Of a stretch of 32,161 nt of DNA, positions 15,686-25,708 are shown piece by piece. The first letter of the stretch is position 1; each line of letters starts with the position of its first letter. The stretch is from assembly GCA_014859895.1 (NCBI GenBank), contig JACZKS010000117.1, positions 1 to 32,161 of the forward strand, given 5' to 3'. The notes under the pieces are model-generated. The model was not told the origin of the DNA and did no database searches. It saw only the letters and a list, made by a program, of their open reading frames with translations. The position numbers and the translations under genes are program-made. The stretch comes from Rhodospirillales bacterium. GTDB taxonomy: Bacteria > Pseudomonadota > Alphaproteobacteria > Rhodospirillales > Shumkoniaceae.

Positions 15686-16006
15686 GTGGCTTGGTTCGCG
15701 CTTTTCATCGCCGGTCTGTTCGAGGTCGCCTGGGCCACGGCCATGAAGCAATCCGACGGCTTCACCCGCTTCTGGCCCACCGTGGTCACGGCGGTGGCCG
15801 CGGTGGCCAGCTTCGTGCTGCTGGCGTGGGCGATGCGCTCTCTGCCGCTGGGCACCGCCTATGCCGTGTGGACGGGGATCGGTACGCTCGGCGCCTTCGT
15901 GCTTGGCATCGCGCTGCTGGGCGAACCCGCCGGCGGAATGCGCATTGTGGCGGCGCTGATGATCGTCGGCGGCATCGCGCTCATGAAGCTGTCCAGCCCG
16001 GCGTAG
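15686..16006 (+). CDS. gdx: Gdx/SugE guanidinium exporter, small multidrug resistance family (copy 2)
   Basis: A 106-residue, four-helix SMR protein, 96 of 106 residues identical to copy 1. It keeps the helix-1 Glu in GLFEVAWA and the TAYAVWTGIGTLGAF signature of guanidinium exporters. The GTG start at 15686 has GGAGG five bases upstream, and most of that site lies inside the 60-base repeat. DNA identity with copy 1 is high throughout the reading frame but stops within about 15 bases upstream. The two copies may form homodimers separately or mix; nothing in the sequence shows specialisation. The GT4-GH130 pair lies between them in the same orientation. Confidence 0.93.
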   Translation: MAWFALFIAGLFEVAWATAMKQSDGFTRFWPTVVTAVAAVASFVLLAWAMRSLPLGTAYAVWTGIGTLGAFVLGIALLGEPAGGMRIVAALMIVGGIALMKLSSPA

Positions 16007-16249
16007 GAGCGGGCTCCCGCCCTTGAACGGCGGCTTGACGACGATGGCGCCGTGGCGGCGGATCGGCGCGCGGATATCGCTGTCGCCGGCATCGAGGCCG
16101 AGCCCCCCGGCCGCCGGGAACCCGGCGTGTTCCCGCCGCGCCGCAGTGATCTGAAACAGCCGCCCAGAGCAAGGTCAAACTGCGACGCGAACGACAGGAA
16201 ACACTCTTTGCGAATCAGAAGCCTGCTCCGCAGATCCGTAGCGTTCGGG

Positions 16250-16423
16250 CTAAACCCTGCCCATGCCTCCGAGGCCGCCAAACAGCCACAGCAGCACGAG
16301 AACGAGGACAACCAGGCCGAGGACACCACCCAACCCGGTCCTGCCATAGCGCCCATGCGCGTAATAGCCGCCGCCACCACCGAGCAGAAGGATCACCACG
16401 AGGATGATAAGAATCGTACCCAT
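16250..16423 (-). CDS. Small glycine-rich two-helix membrane protein (DUF3309-like)
   Basis: A 57-residue protein starting at an ATG at 16423 with GGAG nine bases upstream. It consists of one hydrophobic helix (MGTILIILVVILLLGGGGGY), a short polar turn YYAHGRYGRTG, and a second hydrophobic helix (VLGLVVLVLVLLWLFGGLGG). This layout matches the DUF3309 type of small inner-membrane proteins, common in Alpha- and Betaproteobacteria and of unknown function. Read leftward, it lies 141 bases beyond the PRC-barrel gene and on the same strand, separated by a REP-type palindrome, and could be stress-linked like many such proteins; that is inference. Confidence 0.7.
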   Translation of the reverse strand: MGTILIILVVILLLGGGGGYYAHGRYGRTGLGGVLGLVVLVLVLLWLFGGLGGMGRV

Positions 16424-16469
16424 TGCCTATGGCTCCACCAGATTTTGATCGATCGCCAATTTGTTTCTC

Positions 16470-16535
16470 GTCATTCCCGCGAAGGCGGGAATCCAGGCCA
16501 AACAGCCGTCTGGACTCCCGCCTGCGCGGGAGTGA
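16470..16535. repeat. REP/BIME-type palindrome pair
   Basis: Two opposed hairpins: CATTCCCGCGAAGGCGGGAAT at 16472 onward and, inverted, GGACTCCCGCCTGCGCGGGAG from 16512. The second unit is the reverse complement of the first with a few changes, the usual arrangement of a REP pair. It lies between the small membrane protein gene and the PRC-barrel gene. Such elements are spread by RAYT-like transposases in other genomes; no such gene is seen here. Confidence 0.85.
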
Positions 16536-16564
16536 CGCAAGAGGTCTGAGTGCAAACTGTCCTG

Positions 16565-16960
16565 TCAGGAACCGGTGTCGTATTTGAATTCCGGAAGGGC
16601 TTCCAGCGAGTCTTTCGTGGCGCCGGGGAGCACCATCTGCTTGTCCTGCACCAGGAGCGAATTGAAGGGCACGATGACGTATCTCGCGCCCATACCGAGG
16701 AAGCCCCCGACCGACAGCACCGCGAAGGGGACCTTTTCGTTCGGCGTAACGATCAGATCGTCGATCGTTCCCACGGTCTCGTTGGCCTCGTTGACGACGG
16801 TGCTGCCCACCACCTTGGATGTCCGGTAACCGGTCGCCAGCGATGCGGGGTCGACCTTCATCAAGGTGATCGTTTGCGGCGCGCCCTGCGAAAAGGCCGG
16901 ACCACTCAGCAAGGCCGCGAGGAGGGCGGCACCCGCCAGAATTCTGATTGAATGTGCCAT
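16565..16960 (-). CDS. Secreted PRC-barrel domain protein
   Basis: A 131-residue protein. Residues 1-24 form a signal peptide (positively charged start, AGAALLAALLSG, cleavage near AFSQG). The rest is a PRC-barrel: YRTSKVVGSTVVNEANETVGTIDDLIV followed by AVLSVGGFLGMGARYVIVPF and a short tail. PRC-barrel proteins with this build are common in the alphaproteobacterial periplasm and are often linked to photosynthesis, RNA or stress functions; none can be assigned here. The ATG at 16960 follows AAAGGAGCAACC. Its stop is 141 bases from the small membrane protein gene, and both read leftward, away from the ATPase operon. Confidence 0.88.
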   Translation of the reverse strand: MAHSIRILAGAALLAALLSGPAFSQGAPQTITLMKVDPASLATGYRTSKVVGSTVVNEANETVGTIDDLIVTPNEKVPFAVLSVGGFLGMGARYVIVPFNSLLVQDKQMVLPGATKDSLEALPEFKYDTGS

Positions 16961-17211
16961 CGGTTGCTCCTTTAGCTTGGTTCATGCCGTGCGGCGCAAG
17001 CTCTTGGGGACTGAAGTGACGCCGCCCCGGAGCGCGACCCTGCGCCACTCTTTCTTCAGCGCGTCCTTCAAGCCGGTGCTTAAGAACACGCAGTAAGGAA
17101 GCATATGGAGTTGACGGGTCCGCAGGCAGATTCGGAAACTACTCAGCCGCTAGGCTTCCCCGGCACGCCGCCCCTATGGCGATCCGAGATTCCAATGCTC
17201 CGCCTGGAAGC
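16961..17211. other. Gap downstream of the N-ATPase operon
   Basis: About 250 bases between the PRC-barrel start and the gamma-subunit stop. A 40-codon leftward frame starting at about 17107 has no recognisable resemblance. The promoter of the PRC-barrel gene should lie here. No clear terminator with a T-run follows the gamma gene. Confidence 0.35.
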
Positions 17212-18096
17212 TCACCCCGGTTCGACCAGCGCCTCAAAGCCCGAGATCACGTCGAACAGTTCCTCGTCAATGCCGCTCTGGCGCATACGATGGAACGTGC
17301 CGTTGAGGTTCTCCAGCAATTCGTCGATGTTTTTGTCGGCGCGCTGCATCGCCGCCAGGCGGCTTGCGTTCTCGCTGGCGAGCGATTCGGCGCACGCCCG
17401 GAAGAGAGAGACGAACAGATATTCGCGGATCAGTGCCCGCAAGGCCGCAACACCGCCTCCCATGATCTCGGGCAAGTTTCCCGTCGGCCAGGGCCGTTCG
17501 GCCAGTTCGTGTCGCCAGGTTTCGTCCAGCGGCAGCAAACGCTGACCGACGGGCGCATAAACCGCCCCGGACGTGGGCCGGTTATAGAAGAGGTAGAGTT
17601 CGTCGCCTTCACCCTGGCTGTGGCGAGTCTCCACGAGAATCTGTCCGACGAGCGGGGTGATGGTCTTGACCGAGTTCGGCACCGTGTAGAGCCCTTTCAG
17701 CGGCAGCCCGGCGTCCGCCAAGCGCGCGTGAACGCGCTCGCCCACGGCCCAAACTCCGGCTTCGCCGGGCAGCGCCGCCAGCGTCTTGACCGCATAGTCG
17801 GCCACCACGTCATTGAATTGACCCACCAGTCCCTGATCTGAACCGAACACGACCGCGCCAATCGTACCCGCAAGGGCTTGTCCCTTCCGGGCAGCCATCA
17901 TCGGCGCTGGCCCGCCTTCCCGGAAGCATGCCCCCAAACCCAACTCCACCGTGCGATAGTAGTCGGCCAACGCGCGTACCGATTTCTCGTATTGCCCGAT
18001 GCTCGAAGCGGCCAGGGCTTTCATCGTCCGAACGACGGATTGGAGATCTCCGGCACTGTTGATCTTCCGCCGCAGGCTCGCCGTGGTGTCGCTCAT
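17212..18096 (-). CDS. atpG: N-ATPase F1 gamma subunit
   Basis: The central shaft of the F1 motor, 294 residues, last gene of the operon. The N-terminal helix begins [21 protein letters not shown], the conserved gamma start; [15 protein letters not shown] is the signature of the globular part (canonical SDRGLCGGFN, here with divergent residues); the C-terminal helix ends [20 protein letters not shown], which inserts in the alpha-beta hexamer. The middle is more divergent than in housekeeping gamma, typical for the N-type. The ATG overlaps the atpA stop by four bases. It turns inside the hexamer while connecting to the c ring. Confidence 0.9.
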   Translation of the reverse strand: MSDTTASLRRKINSAGDLQSVVRTMKALAASSIGQYEKSVRALADYYRTVELGLGACFREGGPAPMMAARKGQALAGTIGAVVFGSDQGLVGQFNDVVADYAVKTLAALPGEAGVWAVGERVHARLADAGLPLKGLYTVPNSVKTITPLVGQILVETRHSQGEGDELYLFYNRPTSGAVYAPVGQRLLPLDETWRHELAERPWPTGNLPEIMGGGVAALRALIREYLFVSLFRACAESLASENASRLAAMQRADKNIDELLENLNGTFHRMRQSGIDEELFDVISGFEALVEPG

Positions 18097-19652
18097 GACG
18101 CTTCCTTGGCCTTGGCTTCGGGCGCGGGCTGGAAGCGGCCGAGCGCCAGACGGGCGATGTCGATAATCGCGTTGCGATCCTCGGCATTCAGTTTTGTGGC
18201 GGTTTCAAACCGCGCGCACATATCCGGCGGAATATTCACCGCCGCCTCGCGCACGGCGCGTTCGGCGTCGACCATCTGGTCGATCGGTACCGTGTCAAAG
18301 AGTTCCTCGGTCAACGCCAACAGGACGGCGATTTGTGCGGGCACGGGCACCGGCGCGAATTCCGACTGTTTCAGGCAGGCGCGGATTCGCCGTCCATGCT
18401 CGATGATCTTGCGGGTGTCGTCATCCAGGCGGGCGCCGAACCGGGCAAAGGTCTCAAGTTCCTCGAACTGCGCGTAGGCGAGCTTGAGGTCGCCCGCCAC
18501 CGCGCGGTAGGCGGCCCGTTGCGCCTTGCCGCCGACGCGCGAAACGGATTTGCCGACATCGACCGCCGGAAGCACGCCCAGTTCGAACAGCGATGGCGAG
18601 AGGTAGATCTGCCCGTCCGTGATGGAAATCAGGTTGGTCGGAATATAGGCCGAAATGTTCTGAGCTTCGGTCTCGATGATGGGCAGGGCGGTCAGCGAAC
18701 CGCCCCCGCGTTCCGCGCGCAGATGCGTCGCCCGTTCCAGCAGCCGCGAATGAATATAGAAGATGTCGCCAGGGAAGGCTTCACGACCGGGGGGGCGGCG
18801 GAGCAGCAGGGAAAGCTCGCGATAGGCGCGGGCGTGATGCGTCAGGTCGTCGTAAACGATCAGCACGTCGCGCCCCATTTCCATGAAATGCTCGGCGATG
18901 CTGGTCGCGGCGTATGGAGCGATATAGGAAAGGCCTGGCGGATCGTTGCCTTCGGTCACGACGACGGTGGAGTACTCCATCGCGCCTTTCTCGCGCAAGA
19001 CGGCCACCGCCTTTGCCACGGCGGAAGCGCGCTGGCCAATGGCACAATAGACGCACACCACGTTCTGGCCCCGCTGGTTGAGGATGGTGTCGAGGGCAAT
19101 GGCGGTTTTGCCCGTTTGCCGGTCCCCCAAAATCAATTCGCGCTGGCCGCGCCCGATGGGAATGAGCGCATCGACGACCTTGAGGCCGGTCTGGAGGGGC
19201 ACGTTGACCGGCGCGCGGTCCATGATGGGCGCGGCGGGGCGTTCGATGGGCAGACGCTCACTGCTGGCCACCGGCCCGTTGCCATCGAGCGGCCGGCCAA
19301 GCGGGTCGATGACGCGCCCCAGCAGTCCGTCACCCACGGCGACAGCCATGACCTGGCCCGACCGCTCGACTTCATCTCCGGCGTGGAGATGCCAGTAATC
19401 ACCGAGCAACACGACGCCGATTTCTTCCTCGTCCACGTTGAACGCGATGCCGAACACACCACCGGGAAATTTGACCAGTTCCTCGAAACCCACGCCGGGA
19501 AGGCCGGACACCTTGACGATGCCGGTGGAAACATTGGTGATCGTGCCGACCTCATGTGGCGTCAGTTGCGGCGTGAAGCCTTCCCGTACCTGGCTTATTC
19601 CAGCGAACGCACGATCGAAAATACCCTGCAGGCCGTCCGGCGCGGTGGTCAT
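18093..19652 (-). CDS. atpA: N-ATPase F1 alpha subunit
   Basis: A 519-residue non-catalytic nucleotide-binding subunit. Walker A is GDRQTGKT, the alpha form; the barrel segment [22 protein letters not shown] is at the N-terminus; [44 protein letters not shown] and [19 protein letters not shown] are classical alpha landmarks. The N-terminal helix that docks delta in ordinary F1 is short and altered ([18 protein letters not shown]), fitting the absence of a separate delta gene. Start and stop overlap atpF and atpG by four bases each, so translation is coupled. Partners: beta, gamma and the extended b subunit. Confidence 0.95.
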   Translation of the reverse strand: MTTAPDGLQGIFDRAFAGISQVREGFTPQLTPHEVGTITNVSTGIVKVSGLPGVGFEELVKFPGGVFGIAFNVDEEEIGVVLLGDYWHLHAGDEVERSGQVMAVAVGDGLLGRVIDPLGRPLDGNGPVASSERLPIERPAAPIMDRAPVNVPLQTGLKVVDALIPIGRGQRELILGDRQTGKTAIALDTILNQRGQNVVCVYCAIGQRASAVAKAVAVLREKGAMEYSTVVVTEGNDPPGLSYIAPYAATSIAEHFMEMGRDVLIVYDDLTHHARAYRELSLLLRRPPGREAFPGDIFYIHSRLLERATHLRAERGGGSLTALPIIETEAQNISAYIPTNLISITDGQIYLSPSLFELGVLPAVDVGKSVSRVGGKAQRAAYRAVAGDLKLAYAQFEELETFARFGARLDDDTRKIIEHGRRIRACLKQSEFAPVPVPAQIAVLLALTEELFDTVPIDQMVDAERAVREAAVNIPPDMCARFETATKLNAEDRNAIIDIARLALGRFQPAPEAKAKEAS

Positions 19653-20533
19653 TGGCCTTTCCTTTTAGGACGGGCTTTGGATTTGGCCTGGGGCTTGGCC
19701 TTGACCTTGATCTGCGGCTCGGGCTTGGCCTTGTGCTGCGGTTCGGACTTGGCCTTGGGCTGCGGTTCAGGCCTGGCCTGCTTGTCAAGAAGTTCACCGA
19801 CGCCCTTTTCCAGCGACGCGAGATAGTCGGCGATGCTCCACGCCACTTTTTGGCCATTCGCGGCAAGTTCGATCCCACTGACGATGTCCGGCACGGTCTC
19901 GAACCGGATGCGGATTTCCGCCGAGAAGGTTTCGTTGAGCGCCTTTTGTATCGCAGCACGCTGCTCGGCCGGCAGGTCGAACGCGCTACGCACGAGCGCC
20001 GGTTCAGGTGCGGTCCCAAGGGCCTCGAAGAAGCCCGATTTCGCCGGGCCGTCCATCTCTCGCAGGCGGTGGATAAACACCTCGCTCATGCGTCCTTCAA
20101 GACTCGTCGTGGCGAGATCCATCAACGCCTTGCGCGCAATGGCAAACACTTCCAGCTGGGTCCGGCGGCTGATCGCTTGATTCAGGTTATGGGCGTCGCT
20201 TTTCAGTGTTTCCTGTCGCTTGGCGCCCAAGGCATCGGCAGCCTGTTTTGCTTCGTCGAGGAGCCGCGTCCGTTCGGCTTTCGCCGCGTTCGTCGCCTGA
20301 CTCAAGAGTTGGGCGCGCTGCAGGTCGAACGCCTCGTTTTTTTTCTGAAACTCGTCACGCTCCCTTTGGGCTTCGGCCTTTTTCGCGTCGGCATCCGCGA
20401 GTTCCGTGGCGATCCGTTTCTCGCGCGCGTCGATGGCGTGGAGGATGGGCTTGTAAAGAAAGCGCTTCATCAACCATACCAGGACGACGAAGTTGAGCGC
20501 CTGTGCACCAACGGTGAACCAATCGATGAGCAT
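19649..20533 (-). CDS. atpF: N-ATPase F0 b subunit with delta-like C-terminal part and Lys/Pro tail
   Basis: At 294 residues it is nearly twice an ordinary b subunit. Residues 5-27 are the membrane anchor ([20 protein letters not shown]); about 30-130 form a long charged coiled coil ([20 protein letters not shown]). Residues 140-260 contain [26 protein letters not shown] and [19 protein letters not shown], whose order resembles the delta (OSCP) subunit, which has no gene of its own here. The last 40 residues are a Lys/Pro/Gln repeat tail (KPEPQ and KAKSEPQ units). It should be the peripheral stalk bridging subunit a and the alpha-beta head. It starts 3 bases after atpE and overlaps atpA by four. 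Confidence 0.9.
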   Translation of the reverse strand: MLIDWFTVGAQALNFVVLVWLMKRFLYKPILHAIDAREKRIATELADADAKKAEAQRERDEFQKKNEAFDLQRAQLLSQATNAAKAERTRLLDEAKQAADALGAKRQETLKSDAHNLNQAISRRTQLEVFAIARKALMDLATTSLEGRMSEVFIHRLREMDGPAKSGFFEALGTAPEPALVRSAFDLPAEQRAAIQKALNETFSAEIRIRFETVPDIVSGIELAANGQKVAWSIADYLASLEKGVGELLDKQARPEPQPKAKSEPQHKAKPEPQIKVKAKPQAKSKARPKRKGQ

Positions 20534-20536
20534 GGA

Positions 20537-20818
20537 TTATTTTCCCGCGGCTTGGGAAATCACGTGATTCCAGAATGGATTGGCGAAAATGAGAATCATC
20601 GAGACCACAAAGCAATAGATTGCCGTGGACTCGATCATCGCCAGACCTACAAACAGGGTCCGGGTGATCGTGGCGGAGGCGTCGGGCTGTTGCGCCAAGG
20701 CACTTAGTGCTGTCGCCACCGCCCTCCCTTCCGCCAGCGCCGGGCCCATCGTGCCGAAACCGGTGGTAAGGCCGGCTATGGCAATGGATGTCATCGCGAT
20801 GAGGGTCATGCTATCCAT
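20537..20818 (-). CDS. atpE: N-ATPase F0 c subunit (rotor ring) with two carboxylates in the ion site
   Basis: A 93-residue hairpin of two membrane helices joined by the polar loop ALAQQPDASA. Helix 2 carries E63 in MIESTAIY: Glu-Ser-Thr plus Tyr two residues on match the sodium-site ligands of Ilyobacter-type rings. Helix 1 has E30 in GPALAEG, where sodium rings normally have Gln. Two acidic residues in one site are characteristic of N-type rings. Whether the ion is sodium or proton cannot be settled by sequence, because the second Glu could favour either. It sits 30 bases after atpB. Confidence 0.93.
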   Translation of the reverse strand: MDSMTLIAMTSIAIAGLTTGFGTMGPALAEGRAVATALSALAQQPDASATITRTLFVGLAMIESTAIYCFVVSMILIFANPFWNHVISQAAGK

Positions 20819-20848
20819 AATCTGTCCCCTGAAGGTTTTGTTGTCGTT

Positions 20849-21544
20849 TCACGTCGCGGTCGGTGGCTCGGGCTCCGGCTCGCGGTTTCGCGTGGCCGCC
20901 GCGATGTAAACCGCGGCCAGGATGCTGAAAATGTAGGCCTGCACCATACCGGTAAGCAGGCCGAGCGCCGTCATGACGATGGGGAAAATGAACGGCGTGA
21001 TGGTGAGCAGGATGCCGATAATCATCGCCCCGCTCATCATGTTGCCGAACAAGCGAACGGCCAGGGCCAGCGTGCGGGAAATTTCACTGATAATATTGAA
21101 CGGCAGCATGATGACGGTCGGCTCGACGTAGGACTTGAGGTAATTGCCCAGGCCCTGGTCCTTGATGCCGAAAAACGGTACGGCCACCAGCACGCACAGC
21201 GCGAGGGCCGCAGTGGTCGAGAGCGAGCCGGTCGGCGGCTCGTAGCCCGGAATGACGGTGCAGAGGCTGGCCGCGGCGACGAACAGGAAGAGCGTACCCA
21301 GAAAGCCGAGATATTTCCCCGGGTGACGGAGGCCGACCTCTTCGATTTGCTTCTCGATGGCGGTGACGACGATTTCCAGAAGGTTCTGCCAGCGGGACCG
21401 TTCCAGACCCGTGGAAAGGTTGCGCGTGATGAGCTTTGAACCGACGGCCAGTAAAAGCATCAGTCCCCAGGTGAACACGATGGTGGCGTTGAGCGTGATA
21501 AACCCGTATTGCCAGAAGATTATCTCATCGGGACTGAGGCGCAT
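20849..21544 (-). CDS. atpB: N-ATPase F0 a subunit
   Basis: A 231-residue integral membrane stator subunit with five or six helices. SRTLALAVRLFGNMMSGAM carries the essential Arg that faces the c-ring carboxylate; LPFNIISEISRTLALAVR and VMTALGLLTGMVQAYIFSILAAVYI are the conserved half-channel helices. The early part TGLERSRWQNLLEIVVTAIEKQI is typical for N-type and alphaproteobacterial a subunits. Start ATG at 21544 has GGAGG upstream and overlaps the end of atpR by 20 bases. Ion entry and exit channels form at its interface with c. Confidence 0.93.
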   Translation of the reverse strand: MRLSPDEIIFWQYGFITLNATIVFTWGLMLLLAVGSKLITRNLSTGLERSRWQNLLEIVVTAIEKQIEEVGLRHPGKYLGFLGTLFLFVAAASLCTVIPGYEPPTGSLSTTAALALCVLVAVPFFGIKDQGLGNYLKSYVEPTVIMLPFNIISEISRTLALAVRLFGNMMSGAMIIGILLTITPFIFPIVMTALGLLTGMVQAYIFSILAAVYIAAATRNREPEPEPPTAT

Positions 21545-21830
21545 GGCGGGCCTCCGATGCCGGAAGGGTTTGGGTCAGCCAAGTCACGACCAAGCGGGCC
21601 ATGACAAAGCCAAGGAGGCACGCCAGCAGCCGCTGCCACTGACCGCCGGAGACAAAATAGAATCCGACCAGGGCAAGGATCCCCCGCAGCAGGAGGCTGC
21701 CGAAGATCCAAAGCGCCGGCTGTTTGGACGAAACGCCCTTGCGAACCGTCCACCAAAGGCCACCGAAGAAAACCGCGCCGAGTCCTCCCCCAGCCGCCAA
21801 CGCCAGTACCAGTGTCAGCGTTTCATTCAT
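21525..21830 (-). CDS. atpR: N-ATPase accessory membrane protein AtpR
   Basis: A 101-residue protein with three hydrophobic segments: LTLVLALAAGGGLGAVFFGGLWWTV, LWIFGSLLLRGILALVGFYFV and LLACLLGFVMARLVVTWL. Arg residues in membrane positions (SLLLRG and FVMARL) match a trait described for AtpR, proposed to meet c-subunit carboxylates during ring assembly. It occurs only with N-ATPases and has no counterpart in ordinary F-ATPases. It overlaps atpQ by eight bases and atpB by twenty. Confidence 0.85.
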   Translation of the reverse strand: MNETLTLVLALAAGGGLGAVFFGGLWWTVRKGVSSKQPALWIFGSLLLRGILALVGFYFVSGGQWQRLLACLLGFVMARLVVTWLTQTLPASEARHAPQSR

Positions 21831-22161
21831 CGTTATCCTCCTGCTCCCTCCGCATTGCCTTGTCTTCCTTGTCGACCCAATGCCATGCGTTCAGGCAGCC
21901 GATCGCGAGCCCAGCCACCAACAGCGCCAGCGTCCAGGAACGCGCGCCCGGATACCGTTGGTCCAACCAAAGACCCAGTGCCGCGCCGAGCAGCGTCGGG
22001 ATCGCCACCGACCAGCCGATCAGTCCCATCATGCCCAAGCCGAACCAGACACCCTGCGTGGAATGGCGCCGTGCCTTGAGTTTGCGCGCCGCCTTGGCAC
22101 CAACCCGCTCGGCGAGGGTCGGCCCGTCTTTCCTGGCATTCCTGGTCGGCTCGTCATTCAT
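21823..22161 (-). CDS. atpQ: N-ATPase accessory membrane protein AtpQ (AtpI-like)
   Basis: A 112-residue protein: charged N-terminus, then two helices, VWFGLGMMGLIGWSVAIPTLLGAALGLW and WTLALLVAGLAIGCLNAWHWV, with acidic/Gln-rich end. The DQRYPG turn between helices is the AtpI-like signature. It is the second N-ATPase-specific gene. AtpI relatives help assemble the c ring or move magnesium; the role of AtpQ is not proven. It overlaps atpC and atpR by eight bases each, so the block is tightly coupled. Confidence 0.88.
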   Translation of the reverse strand: MNDEPTRNARKDGPTLAERVGAKAARKLKARRHSTQGVWFGLGMMGLIGWSVAIPTLLGAALGLWLDQRYPGARSWTLALLVAGLAIGCLNAWHWVDKEDKAMRREQEDNDE

Positions 22162-22558
22162 GCCTAAGGGTCCCGAAGCGGCGCAGGAATCCGACTTCCA
22201 ATTTTGCCATGACCGAGCGCACGTTTTGCTCGCGCTCGTCGAGGCTCAGGAATTCCTGCTCCACCGCATCACGCAGTTGGCCGAGGTCCGTTCCGCCCGT
22301 CGCCCGGCGTACGGAAACGAGCACGTCCGAGCCGGCCTTGATCAGCACGCCTTCATCCACGGCCACGAAGACCTCGCCCTCCACTTCGGTTTCGTAGATC
22401 AGAATTCCGGGCACGAGCGCAGCGACGCAGTCCAGTCGGCGCGGCAAGATTCCGAACGAGCCCTCGCGCGTCTCGGCGACAATGCGCGATACGCCGGCCT
22501 TCTCGGCGAACACTTGGAAGGGCAGGAGAACCTTAAGAGTCATGAGTGTTGGCGGCAT
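22154..22558 (-). CDS. atpC: N-ATPase F1 epsilon subunit
   Basis: A 134-residue protein beginning MPPTLMTLKVLLPFQVFAEK when the ATG at 22558 is used; a second ATG at 22543 (MTLKVL) is equally fit. An upstream extension into atpD is possible in frame but looks noncoding. The beta-sandwich has EGSFGILPRRLDCVAAL (canonical GxxGxxPgH region, with Arg instead of His) and EVFVAVDEGVLIKAG. The C-terminal two-helix part is short. Epsilon links gamma to the c ring and may regulate ATP hydrolysis. Thirteen bases separate it from atpD. Confidence 0.9.
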   Translation of the reverse strand: MPPTLMTLKVLLPFQVFAEKAGVSRIVAETREGSFGILPRRLDCVAALVPGILIYETEVEGEVFVAVDEGVLIKAGSDVLVSVRRATGGTDLGQLRDAVEQEFLSLDEREQNVRSVMAKLEVGFLRRFGTLRHE

Positions 22559-22571
22559 GTCCGACCTTCGG

Positions 22572-24292
<1,721 letters not shown>

Positions 24293-24301
24293 GTCTCGCC
24301 T

Positions 24302-25171
24302 TCAGAGCAGCTTGCGGATGGACTGCAATTCATCGCGCCGCGCCTCATCCGCTTCCGGATAGCTCATCTTTAGCTGTTTCATCGTATCCAGAATGATCCC
24401 TGAAATAATAAGTCGAGCATCATGTTTGTCGTCAGCGGGAACGACATGCCATGGCGCATCACCTGTGCTTGTTTCCCTCAAACAATCCTCAAACGACGTC
24501 ACGTACTGATCCCACAGCTTTCTTTCTTCGACGTCGGCAATGCTGAATTTCCAGTTTTTGTCAGGGTCATCGATACGGGCAATGAGGCGTTTTTTTTGTT
24601 CACCTTTCGACAGGTGAAGAAATATCTTGATGATCCGAGTCCCGTTACGGTGGAGATGCTTTTCGAAGTCGACGATGGAACGATACCGCTCGGTCCAAAT
24701 GGTCTTCTCGTCGACCAACTCGTCCGGAAGCCCTTGGCCGCGGAGAATTTCCGGATGCACGCGAACGACAAGCACCTCCTCGTAATAGGAACGATTGAAG
24801 ATGCCGATCCGTCCGCGTTCCGGCAGACGGCGGGTCGTACGCCAGAGAAAATCGTGGTCCAGTTCCTCGGCACTCGGCTGTTTGAAACTGAAAACCTGAC
24901 AGCCTTGCGGATTGACCCCGGACATGACGTGGCGGATGGCGCCGTCCTTGCCGGCGGCGTCCATTCCCTGGAAAATCAGCAGCACCGCATAACGATTGTA
25001 CGCGTAGTGAAGGCGCTGCAGCGCGCTCAACTCGTCGACGTGTTTCGCCAAGTGCTTTCGATAACCGGTCTTCGACTTGCAAAGGGGCTTTATCGTCGTC
25101 GGCCACTCTTTGAGTCTGACCTTTTGTCCGGGTCGCACACGGAAATCGTTCGGTTTGATTTTCATCGTCAT
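24302..25171 (-). CDS. ppk2: PPK2-family polyphosphate:nucleotide phosphotransferase
   Basis: A 289-residue P-loop kinase. [15 protein letters not shown] (from about residue 69) is the PPK2 Walker A region, [17 protein letters not shown] and LDHDFLWR are hallmark PPK2 stretches, and [17 protein letters not shown] is the Walker B region with its conserved Arg. The start ATG at 25171 matches the family length; the open frame continues upstream without resemblance. These enzymes transfer phosphate between polyphosphate and ADP, AMP or GDP. The single domain with GVNPQG resembles the group that can phosphorylate AMP or ADP; direction of flow cannot be read. It precedes the ATPase operon on the same strand, 10 bases from the linking ORF. 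Confidence 0.93.
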   Translation of the reverse strand: MTMKIKPNDFRVRPGQKVRLKEWPTTIKPLCKSKTGYRKHLAKHVDELSALQRLHYAYNRYAVLLIFQGMDAAGKDGAIRHVMSGVNPQGCQVFSFKQPSAEELDHDFLWRTTRRLPERGRIGIFNRSYYEEVLVVRVHPEILRGQGLPDELVDEKTIWTERYRSIVDFEKHLHRNGTRIIKIFLHLSKGEQKKRLIARIDDPDKNWKFSIADVEERKLWDQYVTSFEDCLRETSTGDAPWHVVPADDKHDARLIISGIILDTMKQLKMSYPEADEARRDELQSIRKLL

Positions 25172-25708
25172 GCTTTCAAATGGGCCAAGGCCGGTTCGCC
25201 GGATTGGTCGGCCGGCGGGAACGCAGTCCCGAGAAGGGCGGTGGCACCGGCGTGCAGGAAACACCCTTGCCGGTGAACGTCCAGACGACGATCCGCATCG
25301 CATCACCTCGCAATCGTCGCGACGAGGATCTCCACGACCCTGTACCTGCGGTTCTTCGCCGTATCGACCATGATCAAGGCCAGTGATTTGAATACATCGA
25401 TCACCGTTCGGCCGGCCCTTGAACGGGTTTTGGGAGAACGTTCCATCACACGCCCGTTGTGGCTTTGGGAATTTCGCCACTCGGCACGGTCGTCGTGCCG
25501 GATGAAGCCCGTCGCCGCACCATTGAGCGAAGCCGCGGGCATGGGTCAGTTGGCTTATCAAGACCGGCCGGGCTGCCTCTTGGCGGGAGCTTCGGGGATG
25601 AGACCGTGGGGGAAGCGACTCCCCAGTCAGTCATGAACCATAACCCTCGGCCAAACGGCCGCGGTAGCTTCGGAAATTACTCAAGGCCGATGAGCGGGGT
25701 TCGGCGCT
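25172..25708. other. Intergenic region upstream of ppk2
   Basis: About 540 bases between the ppk2 start and the stop of the dioxygenase gene. Several leftward frames are open, including one ending at 25303, but none resembles a known protein and their composition is not gene-like. The promoter of the ppk2-ATPase unit most likely lies here. A GAGCG/CGCTC stem near 25692 may end the dioxygenase transcript. Confidence 0.4.

Noticed and set aside
16470-16535. CRISPR repeat
   Set aside because: Two inverted units only, without regular spacers; it is a REP-type pair.
25172-25561. N-terminal extension of PPK2
   Set aside because: The added 130 residues are rich in Arg, Pro and Cys with no PPK2 resemblance; the ATG at 25171 gives the usual length.
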